Below are positions 8,959 to 17,455 of a DNA stretch of 64,000 nucleotides, piece after piece. The stretch spans positions 5,694,001-5,758,000 of the forward strand of contig NC_019771.1 of assembly GCF_000317695.1 (NCBI RefSeq). Direction: 5' to 3'. The DNA is from Anabaena cylindrica PCC 7122. GTDB lineage: Bacteria; Cyanobacteriota; Cyanobacteriia; Cyanobacteriales; Nostocaceae. Numbering within the stretch: the stretch's first letter is position 1; the number at the start of each line of letters is the position of its first letter. Below the pieces are notes generated by a model that had not been told where the DNA came from, did no database searches, and worked only from the letters and a program-made list of their open reading frames with translations. The position numbers were made by a program, and so were the translations under genes.

Positions 8959-9721
8959 AACGCCCCCATGATTTTTGAGCCTCATCCTTCGTTAGTTCCA
9001 AAAAAGCTGTAACAACATAATCATGAGCAGATGTAAACCAATCTATTATTGGAATCGTAGTATTGCTGCTTTTTGTAAGTAGTTGAAAAAACAAAAATAA
9101 TTCATCGTCTGATATTACTTCTTCACTATAATTATCTGATCTAGATAATTGTTCTAATCTAATCAACAGGGTTCCTGAGTTATCAGGTAATAAAAAACTA
9201 ATTTTAAAATCCAGTGAAACGGGAAAATTCAATAAATCAGTTCCTTCTGTTGTTCCAAAATTAAATATTTTGGAATAATCTTTAGCATTTTCCCAACCCA
9301 ATTTTTTGCCTATTTGATTTATATAAGTCAAACCATAATTTCGCAATTCTATAGATTCTTGTGCAATATTTAACCACCATGCTTTTAGATGATTCCAGTG
9401 ATAAATAAATTCTTTAAGAATATCCTCAAACGCAGGATTTTTATTTTGCTGATCGTACCTCCAGTTAAATATGAATAGATTATCTTGAAGTTGAATTAGT
9501 TTTTTTCCATCATTTGATATAAACCATACTCTTTGTAAAAGAGGTGTAGAATTTTCGTTCTCTTCCAAAATAATTGGTCTTTTATCTTGTTGCACTGGAA
9601 AATCTAACCGAATTGACTCCCAATAAAGTCCGAAATGGACAGAAGAAAAACCAGGAGCAACAAATTCTACAGAAAAAATTATCTCATCTAGTGGGGGCCG
9701 TGTAAATCTTACTGAAGCCAT
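8948..9721 (-). CDS. TIGR04255 family protein
   Basis: A 257-residue soluble protein. The N-terminus, RFTRPPLDEIIFSVEF followed by FGLYWESIRLDFP, matches the TIGR04255 pattern (a pro-rich pL.E..f.V.F strand, then a G.fW....). The C-terminus (SAHDYVVTAFLELT, then DEAQKSWGRYEY) matches the family's closing helix with the W-G motif. The family is sporadically distributed in bacteria and has no established function. It is the first gene of a tight three-gene minus-strand operon and overlaps the second gene. Sporadic distribution and AT-rich composition suggest horizontal transfer. Confidence 0.75.
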   Translation of the reverse strand: MASVRFTRPPLDEIIFSVEFVAPGFSSVHFGLYWESIRLDFPVQQDKRPIILEENENSTPLLQRVWFISNDGKKLIQLQDNLFIFNWRYDQQNKNPAFEDILKEFIYHWNHLKAWWLNIAQESIELRNYGLTYINQIGKKLGWENAKDYSKIFNFGTTEGTDLLNFPVSLDFKISFLLPDNSGTLLIRLEQLSRSDNYSEEVISDDELFLFFQLLTKSSNTTIPIIDWFTSAHDYVVTAFLELTKDEAQKSWGRYEY

Positions 9722-9906
9722 TAGTCTGGGTGGTGATTATATTAATCATTTAGCAATATACAATAATATTAGCATTCATATAGATGGCAAAGCTAGACAC
9801 AATTCATGGACTGGAAAAGCTGAGTTTTAGTATAGCTTGTGATTTCCATAACAAGTTTCTTGTAAATCAATGTTCATAGTCTGTTAATTTTTACCAAATT
9901 ATTGAT

Positions 9907-10018
9907 AGGACTTATGCACTCAGCCAAGTTGAGAACGGTAGAATAGGCGTTTCAACTTCTGGAGAGATTCTTCGCTGCGCTCAGAATGACAGTTTTCCAT
10001 TTCAGTGCGTGAGTCCTG
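9907..10018. repeat. MITE-like element with GGACTTATGCACT-type ends
   Basis: The left end AGGACTTATGCACT and the right end AGTGCGTGAGTCCT are imperfect inverted repeats enclosing about 85 bases that include TTCTTCGCTGCGCTCAGAAT. It lies in the 405-base gap between the TIGR04255 operon and dnaK; the rest of that gap shows no gene. The end sequence resembles that of the element at 53630-53855. Confidence 0.6.
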
Positions 10019-10051
10019 ATTGAGTCTGATGCACGCACGCACACAATAGCC

Positions 10052-10087
10052 AAAAAAATTCCCACCCAGGTAAACACCTGAATGGGT
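10052..10087 (-). terminator. Rho-independent terminator of dnaK
   Basis: Read on the minus strand, CCCATTCAGG and CCTGGGTGGG form an imperfect stem around a short loop, followed by AATTTTTTT. It lies 40 to 75 bases past the dnaK stop. Confidence 0.75.
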
Positions 10088-10126
10088 ATTCAAAAAGGGA
10101 GTTTAATTACCCCCTAGAGAATAGAA

Positions 10127-12034
10127 TTATTTGCTTTCAGTGAAATCAGCATCAATCACATCGTCACCACTGCCAGAAGGGGGAGTAGCACCACCATCTT
10201 GAGGAGGTTCAGCACCGGGAGCTTCACCTGCACCAGCTTGTTGATAGATGTTGCTACCAATAGCAAACAGAGCTTGTTGCAATTCTGGTGTCAGTTTCTG
10301 GATTTGCTCATCATCTTCCTTAGCCACTGCTTCCCGCAGTTCTTTCACCAAACCTTCAACTTTGGTTTTATCAGCTTCAGGAACTTTATCACCTAATTCT
10401 TGCAACTGCTTTTCAGCTTGATATGCTAAAGAGTCAGCTTGGTTCTTGCGTTCAATCTTTTCACGCCGTTCTTTGTCACTAGAAGCGTTTTGTTCGGCTT
10501 CGCGCACCATGCGGTCAACATCATTTTTATCCAAGGTGGAAGCGCCGGTAATGCTGATAGATTGTTCCTTACCAGTGCCTTTATCCTTAGCGGTGACGTT
10601 GAGGATACCGTTTGCATCAATGTCAAAGGTAACTTCAATTTGAGGAACGCCACGAGGTGCGGGAGGAATACCATCTAAACGGAAGGTTCCCAAACTCTTG
10701 TTATCGTTAGAAAATTCCCGTTCCCCTTGGAGGACATGAATTTCCACGTTGGTTTGACCGTCTACAGCAGTCGAGAAGACTTCTGATTTTTTGGTAGGAA
10801 TGGTGGTGTTGCGAGGAATAATCTTGGTCATCACACCACCCAAGGTTTCTACACCTAAGGACAGTGGTGAAACGTCTAACAGTAAGATGCCTGTAACGTC
10901 ACCAGCGAGAACACCCGCTTGAATAGCTGCACCAACTGCTACCACTTCATCAGGGTTAACAGTTTGGTTTGGGTCTTTACCTAGCACCCGCTTGACTACA
11001 TCTTGGACTGCGGGAATCCGGGTGGAACCACCAACCAGTACGACTTCATCAATGTTGCTCTTATTTAATTTGGCATCTCTAAGAGCATTTTCTACAGGGA
11101 TGCGGCAACGGTCAATTAAGTCAGAGCAAAGTTCTTCAAATGTGCCACGAGTTAGAGTTGTATCCAGGTGCTTGGGGCCGTCCTGGGTTGCTGTAATAAA
11201 TGGCAGGTTGATTTCGGCTTGGGTAACGCTAGAAAGCTCAATTTTGGCTTTTTCTGCGGCTTCAGTTAAACGTTGTAAGGCTTGTTTGTCTTTGCGTAAA
11301 TCAATGCCTTCGTCTTTTTTGAATTTTTCAGCTAAAAAGTCAACTATTTTTTTATCGAAGTCGTCACCACCAAGGTGGGTATCTCCGGATGTAGCTAGTA
11401 CTTCAAATACGCCATCACCAACTTCTAGTACGGATACGTCGAAGGTACCACCACCAAGGTCAAAGACGAGGATGGTTTCGTTGCTCTTTTTATCGAAACC
11501 GTAAGCTAGAGAGGCTGCTGTAGGTTCGTTAATGATTCGGAGAACTTCAATCCCGGCGATTTTTCCAGCGTCTTTGGTTGCTTGGCGTTGGGAGTCGTTG
11601 AAGTATGCGGGAACGGTGATGACTGCTTGGGTAACGGTTTCACCCAGATATTTACTAGCGTCTTCTACTAGTTTGCGGAGGACTTGGGCAGAAATTTCTT
11701 CGGGAGAAAATTGTTTGCCTGCACCTGGGGAGTCTAGCTTAACGTTACCGCCACTACCTAGCACTTTGTAAGATACTTCAGTGGTTTCTTTGGTAACTTC
11801 GTCATAACGACGACCGATGAAACGTTTAACCGAATAAAAGGTATTTTCGGGGTTCATGACCGCTTGACGTTTGGCAATTTGACCAACCAAGCGATCGCCA
11901 TTTTTAGCGAATGCCACCACTGATGGTGTTGTCCGAAAGCCTTCTGCATTAGCGATTACGGTGGGTTTACCACCTTCCATCACTGCTACGCAGGAGTTAG
12001 TCGTACCTAAGTCAATTCCAACTACTTTTGCCAT
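10127..12034 (-). CDS. dnaK: Molecular chaperone DnaK (Hsp70)
   Basis: Hsp70 chaperone that binds exposed hydrophobic peptides under ATP control with DnaJ and GrpE in the cytoplasm. The 635-residue product starts MAKVVGIDLGTTNSCVAVME, carries the Hsp70 signatures VFDLGGGTFDVSVLEVGDG and VVLVGGSTRIPAVQDVV, has the linker and substrate-binding domain, and ends in an acidic tail (DDVIDADFTESK). The length and tail fit the DnaK2-type housekeeping paralogue of cyanobacteria. It stands alone here, without grpE or dnaJ, and is followed by a clear terminator. The 450-base upstream region has no CIRCE element that I could see. Confidence 0.97.
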   Translation of the reverse strand: MAKVVGIDLGTTNSCVAVMEGGKPTVIANAEGFRTTPSVVAFAKNGDRLVGQIAKRQAVMNPENTFYSVKRFIGRRYDEVTKETTEVSYKVLGSGGNVKLDSPGAGKQFSPEEISAQVLRKLVEDASKYLGETVTQAVITVPAYFNDSQRQATKDAGKIAGIEVLRIINEPTAASLAYGFDKKSNETILVFDLGGGTFDVSVLEVGDGVFEVLATSGDTHLGGDDFDKKIVDFLAEKFKKDEGIDLRKDKQALQRLTEAAEKAKIELSSVTQAEINLPFITATQDGPKHLDTTLTRGTFEELCSDLIDRCRIPVENALRDAKLNKSNIDEVVLVGGSTRIPAVQDVVKRVLGKDPNQTVNPDEVVAVGAAIQAGVLAGDVTGILLLDVSPLSLGVETLGGVMTKIIPRNTTIPTKKSEVFSTAVDGQTNVEIHVLQGEREFSNDNKSLGTFRLDGIPPAPRGVPQIEVTFDIDANGILNVTAKDKGTGKEQSISITGASTLDKNDVDRMVREAEQNASSDKERREKIERKNQADSLAYQAEKQLQELGDKVPEADKTKVEGLVKELREAVAKEDDEQIQKLTPELQQALFAIGSNIYQQAGAGEAPGAEPPQDGGATPPSGSGDDVIDADFTESK

Positions 12035-12484
12035 TTTATGTTGTGGCTCCGTATAACTACAAATAAAGGACTAAATTTTGAACCAACTGAATCTAAAAAA
12101 ACAGTCAGTGCAGCATGGTTGAGCTGGTCTGGGGTCAAAACCGCAAGTTATGCTGATATATATACTGAACTTGTGTAGTCAGTCCATGAAGGGTGGCTTC
12201 CCGAACCTTGAATAGGACGGTTAATTTTAAAGGTTGTTTTTAATTGGTTCATGGATTGAACTGTTGTCACTCTGACTAATGTATGAGAATTAATACGTTC
12301 ATGAATTGGGGTGAACCGTAATCTCTAAGTCGTATTTGCCGTCAAAATGAAGCTTTAGGCAACCTGAATCCATGGTTTATTATCCAGTGACCTAATAAAA
12401 TGACGTTTTCAACTGTGGAAAACACTGGAGTAGTTAACGAAAAGGTAAAATAGCGAGAGTGCCAATTTTAGCAATCTATCCAGC
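12035..12484. other. Intergenic region between dnaK and the DUF2887 gene
   Basis: About 450 bases between two divergent genes with no supported reading frame. It should carry the dnaK promoter. Short inverted stretches such as TTCATGGATTGAA and TTCATGAATTGG are present, but no known regulatory element was recognised. Confidence 0.4.
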
Positions 12485-13048
12485 GTGAAAACTGATAGCA
12501 TATTTTATCGCCTTTTTCAAGAGTTTCCCAGCATATTTTTTGAATTAATTGGCAAGCAAGCCCAAATAGCAGCAGCTTATCAGTTCTCTTCTATCGAAAT
12601 TAAGCAAACTGCATTTCGGATAGATGGAGTTTTTATACCAACGCAGGATGAACAAAACACTATCTATTTTGTAGAAGTCCAGTTTCAAACCGATACGGAA
12701 ATTTATTTTCGTCTATTCTCGGAAATATCTTTATATTTACGGCAATATCAACCTCAAAATCCGTGGAGGGGAGTTGTTATTTATCCCAGTCGCAGTTTAG
12801 ATACAGCAGATACCAAGCATTACAGCGAATTTTTTACCAGTCAGCGTATTAGCCGTATTTATCTGAATGAATTAGGTGAAAGTGCATCTTTGCCTATTGG
12901 TATTGCTACCATAAAATTAATTATTGAGGATGAAAACACAGCAATTACTACTGCTAAAGAGTTAATTAACAGAACCCAGCAGGAAATCAGCAATGAACAA
13001 CAACGGCAGTTATTACCCACATTCCGCAGATGTGACTCAGATTATTGA
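12485..13048 (+). pseudogene. N-terminal half of an interrupted DUF2887 (Rpn-like PD-(D/E)XK) gene
   Basis: DUF2887 proteins belong to the Rpn/PD-(D/E)XK transposase-associated nuclease group. This half starts MKTDSIFYRLFQEFPSIFFE, includes FRIDGVFIPTQDEQ (Asp) and IYFVEVQFQTD (Glu-x-Gln active-site strand), and stays in the family frame to QQRQLL at base 13015. There an IS1634-like element begins, adding a spurious tail and a stop. The C-terminal half resumes at 15289. Joining 12485-13015 to 15289-15576 restores an uninterrupted 272-residue protein, so the gene was intact before the insertion. Confidence 0.9.
13010..13015. repeat. Left target-site duplication of the IS element (TTATTA)
   Basis: TTATTA directly before the left inverted repeat is repeated directly after the right one at 15283-15288. 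Removing one copy plus the element restores the DUF2887 frame. Confidence 0.9.
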
Positions 13049-13312
13049 TATTTTTGAAAAATTCCAGCCAGGAAAATTTTATCTACCTAATTTTTCTGGC
13101 TGAATTTAACTTTATTTGCCAAAAGATAGAGCTTATTAAGTAAGTTAATTTCACAAGTTTTTAAAATAGATTCTCTCTCTCAATTAAAGTAGTCATTTTC
13201 GGTAAAATAAACATGACAATTAAAGCCAAGAATATTTCCGTCTTCGCTAAAAACTTCTATTTACTACTTTTACCCTTGAACTTTCTACATCTTTTAGGTC
13301 AAATAAACCACA

Positions 13313-15146
13313 TCAAGTAATTAGATAATATTTACTACAACTCTTTCCTAAATATCTGACAATCTTTTCACGTTCCTCCGTTAAATTGCTCATTTGTTTC
13401 TGTCCATTTATGATTACCAAATGTACAGCCTGAAACATCTGAAATACCCACCTCATTGTCGGTTTATTTGTGATTTTCTTAACTTGATTTCTAATCCCAT
13501 CATCAAATTTAGCTAATTCTTGCCTTAATTTTCTTTGGGCAAGGTTATAGACTAACAAACACAATCCCATTATCATTGCTATTGCTTCTACTCTTTCCGG
13601 GGTTTTGACAAATACGCTTGATGTAAAAAACAATGGGTCTTTTAAAAATCTAAATCCTCTTTCGTTAGATTGTTGAGCTTTGTATTCTTCTAATACTTTC
13701 TCATCACTCAATTCATTTCTATCTAATACATTCGTTGCTAATATAAATCTCCCTGCGTTAATTTTTTCAGTTTCTATTACTTCTTCTCTTGTTTCTATTT
13801 GACCTTTTATTTGATATTTTATTTGACTTGGTTCGGTCAATTTACTTGGTCTACCTGCTGTTTTATATTCTAGTTTCTCTATGTATTCAATTTCTTTTAT
13901 TTGGTGATATTTCCAGGATTTTGATAGCTTTTCTATTACTATTTTTGCATCTGGCTGACAGGCGAACTCTTGTCTGGATAGTTTGCTGAGTGCGGCTTTT
14001 GCTTTTGCTTCCTGTTTTTTGACTTGTTTTTCTACTTGTTGGATACTTGATTTTTTCTGATTTCACTTTCTACGATTATCCATCTTTGTTTTATGCCTGC
14101 ATATTCTGATTCTTTGGCTGCTATTTTATAGCCTGATATTTGACTATCTTTCCATTCTGCTTCTTTTATATCTACAATTTTATTTTTGCTTCTTTGATAC
14201 TTAGTGGTACTCTTGTTATCCATTTCAGTTCTCTCATTGCTGCTAAGTTTTCTGCTGTATATAAGGCACTGTCTGCTACACTTATGCCCTCAAATGTCCA
14301 TTGTTTTTAAATTCTTTTAATCTTTCTACAAATACACTTTTATCATCTACGTTTCCTGAGTCTACTTTTAAATATAATGGGATGTCTCCATCTCCTGTTA
14401 CTATCATGTCTATGATAAATTGTTTCAAGTCTGGTCTTTTATCTCTTGAATATCCGTGGACTATTTCTATTGCTTTCATCTCCGGTTCTATTTCTAATTT
14501 ATTCTCTTCTGTTTCTTGCTTTATTTCGTCTATTTCTTTGATTTCTTTTTTGTACTCTCCTTCTACACTCATTGATGTCCCATCTAAATGAATACTATCC
14601 ATTTCTACTTGGAATTTATGGGCTGCTTTTATGGCTACTGCTGTAAATATCGGTTCTTCGGTTATTTTTATGGACAACCTAGTTCAGAATCCTTGAAAGC
14701 CTTATCCTGTAAGCATTTCATTCAAGGAAGTACCATAATTATTTATAACCCTTGCGGGGCAAGGGTTTTGTTACAATAAATCCTCAATCACCATAAAAGG
14801 GATGCAAGAGCCGAAATATCTTGGTTGTTCCTATTTGATGATATTTGTCTAGTTCTCTTCCTAGTTTGTCGTCATTTAAATGCTCTGGTAATACTCCTTC
14901 TCCTATTAAATGTTCTGTTGCTTTTCCTACAAAAAATTCCCCAAATAGATATAATGGGGCGCTTAAAAACCCTAATCCATTCAATATCATCGCTTTTACT
15001 ACTTGTCCTGGTGTTAGGGTTTCTTTTGTTTTTATTCCCACTATTTTATTCACTTCTTCTACCAATTCCATCTCGTCTATTATTCCTGCTACTATTCCTA
15101 AATGGTCTATATCTAGGGTTTGTATGGCAACTTGAGACTCTTTCAC
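13313..15146 (-). pseudogene. IS1634 family transposase, multiply broken
   Basis: The DDE transposase reads from MKESQVAIQTLDIDHLGIVA (DUF4277 domain) at 15146 down to KSCSKYYLIT at 13313. Four lesions interrupt it. A MITE at 14651-14813 is inserted after KIF; excising it with one target copy restores GTTKIFTAVAIKAAHKF. Single-base losses in A-runs also shift the frame, one after RLKEFK near 14305, one near 14190 (IKEA/KNKIVD) and one near 14050 (SEIRKK/SSIQQ). The rest of the protein is readable across these breaks. Alternatively the A-run losses could be sequencing artefacts, but the MITE alone would inactivate the gene. Confidence 0.88.
14651..14813. mobile_element. MITE nested inside the IS1634 transposase gene
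   Basis: A 163-base non-coding insertion whose ends are imperfect inverted repeats of about 23 bases (left CGGTTCTTCGG then TTTTTATGG; right, complemented, CGGCTCTTGC then CTTTTATGG). It is flanked by the direct repeat AAATAT (14645-14650 and 14814-14819), or AAATATC if the border is moved by one base. It contains an internal hairpin CCCTTGCGGGGCAAGGG. Removal restores the transposase frame. Confidence 0.85.
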
Positions 15147-15288
15147 GGTTTTTCCCTTCTCTATTTGACGCTTTTTATTTTAACAAATAAAAGCCTGAAA
15201 TCCTTGCTAGACAATCTTTTCAGGCTTTTCTTTCTCTAAATTTTTAATTCCTAAATTTGCTTTAACATCTGCGGAATGTGGGTTATTA

Positions 15289-15576
15289 GAAATAGTAGAA
15301 ACTATTTTGGTTTATAAGTTTCCCAGAATGAGTCACAAGGAGATTGAGGCTATGTTTAGTTTAAGTGATTTGAAACAAACAAAGGTTTATCAGGAAGGAA
15401 GAGAGGAAGGAAGAGAAGAAGGGAGCTTGGAAGCAAAGTTAGAATCTATACCTAGATTATTAGCGTTGAATTTGACAGTAGAACAAATTGCACAGGCTTT
15501 GAATTTAACAGTTGAAACAGTTAAGCAAATCACACAAGAAATACCAAGTCAGAATGATGAAAAACAGAAAAAATAA
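15289..15576 (+). pseudogene. C-terminal half of the interrupted DUF2887 gene
   Basis: This segment continues the frame of the N-terminal half, beginning EIVETILVYKFPRMSHKEIE. It has the family C-terminus: a Glu/Arg-rich coiled stretch (YQEGREEGREEGSLEAKLES) and a helix-turn-helix-like end (LLALNLTVEQIAQALNLTVE). An internal TTG or ATG could start a short remnant, but nothing suggests it is expressed alone. The true 5' part ends at 13015 on the other side of the IS element. Confidence 0.9.
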
Positions 15577-15607
15577 AAATTTGATTGTTGATAAACGTTG
15601 AATAAAA

Positions 15608-15643
15608 AAAGCCTTATTTAATTTAGTTAATTAATAAGGCTTT
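15608..15643. terminator. Bidirectional terminator between the DUF2887 remnant and the ars operon
   Basis: AAAGCCTTATT and AATAAGGCTTTT form a strong stem with A-rich and T-rich flanks on both sides. It can end the plus-strand DUF2887 transcript and the minus-strand arsenic operon, whose last gene stops at 15707. Confidence 0.75.
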
Positions 15644-15706
15644 TCATTTTATTAAACCTTCAAGGTTCAAATCAGATTCCCATATTTAAACCTTGCCCAC
15701 CCTATA

Positions 15707-16162
15707 TCATGCACAACAAGATTTTTTCAAAGGTTGTACTACCTGTTCAGAATCTATAGTAGCATCCACATTCTCTGCTGGTTTTGTGTCTGCCACCTTC
15801 ACCACAAATACTTCCCAGCGATTTCCATCAGGATCTGTTACCCACACTTTATCTTGTAACGCATAGCAACATTCTGTATTTTCCTCTGTAAACAATGCTA
15901 GTCCAGCTTCTGCAAACCTTTGTATAGAAGCTTGTACTTCTTGGGTACTTTCAACCTGCACACCTAAATGAGATAATGCTCCCCCAGACTGTACGCTAGA
16001 AGTTATATTTAGTGTCAGGTTTAAAGGTGGTTTGGAAATATCAAACTTAGCATAATCAGTTTTATATTTCACAGGTTCAACACCAAACATTGCTTGATAA
16101 AATGTTACTGATTTCTCAATGTTAGTGACATTCAATGCAATATGAGTTTTTAGAACTGACAT
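15707..16162 (-). CDS. arsI: ArsI/CadI family C-As lyase (glyoxalase-fold metalloenzyme)
   Basis: ArsI is an Fe(II)-dependent extradiol-type dioxygenase that cleaves the carbon-arsenic bond of trivalent organoarsenicals such as methylarsenite. The 151-residue product has the vicinal-oxygen-chelate fold and the diagnostic TECCYA motif (Cys98-Cys99, arsenic binding). Likely metal ligands are His7, His65 (SHLGVQ) and Glu117 (RWEVF). The C-terminus ends in a further SCCA pair. It is the last gene of the arsenic operon, 49 bases after acr3, with a perfect palindrome in the gap. A cadmium-induced CadI role is the alternative, but the ars context argues for ArsI. Confidence 0.92.
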   Translation of the reverse strand: MSVLKTHIALNVTNIEKSVTFYQAMFGVEPVKYKTDYAKFDISKPPLNLTLNITSSVQSGGALSHLGVQVESTQEVQASIQRFAEAGLALFTEENTECCYALQDKVWVTDPDGNRWEVFVVKVADTKPAENVDATIDSEQVVQPLKKSCCA

Positions 16163-16190
16163 AAATTTTGCTCCTTGTAGGAATTATTTT

Positions 16191-16210
16191 ATATTGATAA
16201 GATCAATATA
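16191..16210. promoter_or_regulatory. Perfect 9-2-9 palindrome between acr3 and arsI
   Basis: TATATTGAT, AG and ATCAATATA form a perfect 20-base palindrome directly after the acr3 stop and 28 bases before arsI. Hyphenated palindromes with a two-base centre are used by ArsR/SmtB repressors, so it may be an internal operator. It could also act as an mRNA hairpin. Confidence 0.45.
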
Positions 16211-16211
16211 A

Positions 16212-17360
16212 CTAGGAAGGATGAATACAGCGGGGATCTAACAAAGTTGCCTTTTCTGGTTCTCTAGGAAACCAAGCTGCTGTGCGCTTACAAAATTCAA
16301 CCAGCATTAACATTACTGGAACTTCAATTAAAACTCCTACCACTGTCGCTAATGCAGCACCAGAATTTAAACCAAATAACATTACTGCTGTGGCAATAGC
16401 GACTTCAAAATGATTACTAGCACCAATTAAAGCCGCAGGGGCTGCATCCTCATAAGTTATATTCAATTTTAATGCTGCTACATAACTAATCAAGAAAATG
16501 AAATTAGTTTGAATGAATAGCGGTACAGCAATTAATAAAATGTGCAAGGGATTCTTAACAATTAATTCACCCTTAAAGGCAAACAGCAAAACTAAAGTAA
16601 TCAATAAAGCACTAGTAGCAATGGGAGAAAGATATTTCAGAAATTCTCTTTCAAACCATTGTTTACCTTTATATTTAAAAATCCAATAACGGCTATACAT
16701 CCCTGCGACTAAGGGCAAACCAACATAAATCAATACAGATAAAACTATTGTTTGCCAAGGAACTATTAAATCATTTGCTGCTAGTAACCACCTACCCAAG
16801 GGTGCATATAAAAACAGCATTGCTAGAGAATTAACTGCCACCATGACCAAGGTATGTGCTTGATTTCCGTATGCAAGATATCCCCACATTAAAACCATTG
16901 CCGTACAAGGTGCAATTCCTAATAAAATTGCCCCAGCAATGTAAGAATTGGCTAAACTAACTTCATTGCCACGAATTAATTCTGTACCTGTAATCAATGG
17001 TTTAAATAACCAACCTAAAAAGAATTGGGCAAATACTACCATGGTGAATGGTTTAATCAACCAATTCATTACTAAAGTCAGAATTACAGGTTTCGGGGTG
17101 CGGAGTGCATTTGCAGCTTGGGTGAAGTCGATTTTTACCATGATGGGGTACATCATGAAAAATAGGCATATAGCAATGGGAATTGAGACTTGATAAATAC
17201 TAATAGCGTCTAGTGTAACAGCAATGCCTGGAAATAATTTTCCCAATGCAATTCCTACTAAAATGCAGATAAATACCCAAACAGTGAGATATTTTTCAAA
17301 AAAGCTGAGATTGCTTTGAGCTTTAATTGGAATTATATTTTCTCCATTATTTACATTCAT
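16212..17360 (-). CDS. acr3: ACR3 family arsenite efflux transporter
   Basis: Acr3 expels arsenite across the plasma membrane using the proton gradient. The 382-residue product has about ten membrane segments. It shows family signatures LSFFEKYLTVWVFICILVG at the N-terminus, GIAPCTAMVLMWGYLAYG with the conserved essential cysteine, and ALIGASNHFEVAIATAV in the second half. It is the fourth structural gene of the ars operon, between arsJ and arsI, and has the normal family length. Confidence 0.95.
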   Translation of the reverse strand: MNVNNGENIIPIKAQSNLSFFEKYLTVWVFICILVGIALGKLFPGIAVTLDAISIYQVSIPIAICLFFMMYPIMVKIDFTQAANALRTPKPVILTLVMNWLIKPFTMVVFAQFFLGWLFKPLITGTELIRGNEVSLANSYIAGAILLGIAPCTAMVLMWGYLAYGNQAHTLVMVAVNSLAMLFLYAPLGRWLLAANDLIVPWQTIVLSVLIYVGLPLVAGMYSRYWIFKYKGKQWFEREFLKYLSPIATSALLITLVLLFAFKGELIVKNPLHILLIAVPLFIQTNFIFLISYVAALKLNITYEDAAPAALIGASNHFEVAIATAVMLFGLNSGAALATVVGVLIEVPVMLMLVEFCKRTAAWFPREPEKATLLDPRCIHPS

Positions 17361-17455
17361 AAATATCTCCTAATAATTAATAGATGTAATTTATGATTTA
17401 TAATGGGGAAAAACTATATATTACCCAATATAACTCATTACCTAATTTTGATTTT

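Larger units (their letters stand above)
13016..15282. mobile_element. Decayed IS1634-family insertion sequence (DUF4277 transposase)
   Basis: A 2,267-base element bounded by perfect 18-base terminal inverted repeats (left end CCCACATTCCGCAGATGT, right end its complement) and flanked by the 6-base duplication TTATTA. Inside, on the minus strand, is a transposase with the DUF4277 N-terminus and the IS1634 core, broken into several frames. The element sits within a DUF2887 gene at a single resolvable point. The family assignment comes from transposase sequence reading, including HLDGTSMSVEGEY and SNERGFRFLKDPLF. Confidence 0.92.

Noticed and set aside
10992..11504. Plus-strand open frames opposite dnaK
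   Set aside because: Serine-rich shadow frames of a strongly conserved gene on the other strand, with no family similarity.
12035..12484. Possible CIRCE (HrcA) operator before dnaK
   Set aside because: No TTAGCACTC-N9-GAGTGCTAA-like inverted repeat was found in the region.
13789..15190. Plus-strand Leu/Phe-rich frames across the IS element
   Set aside because: They mirror the AT-rich broken transposase on the minus strand and look like coding shadows.
15655..15700. tRNA-like GGTTCAAATC T-loop sequence
   Set aside because: No acceptor, anticodon or D-arm partner is present; the cloverleaf cannot be drawn.
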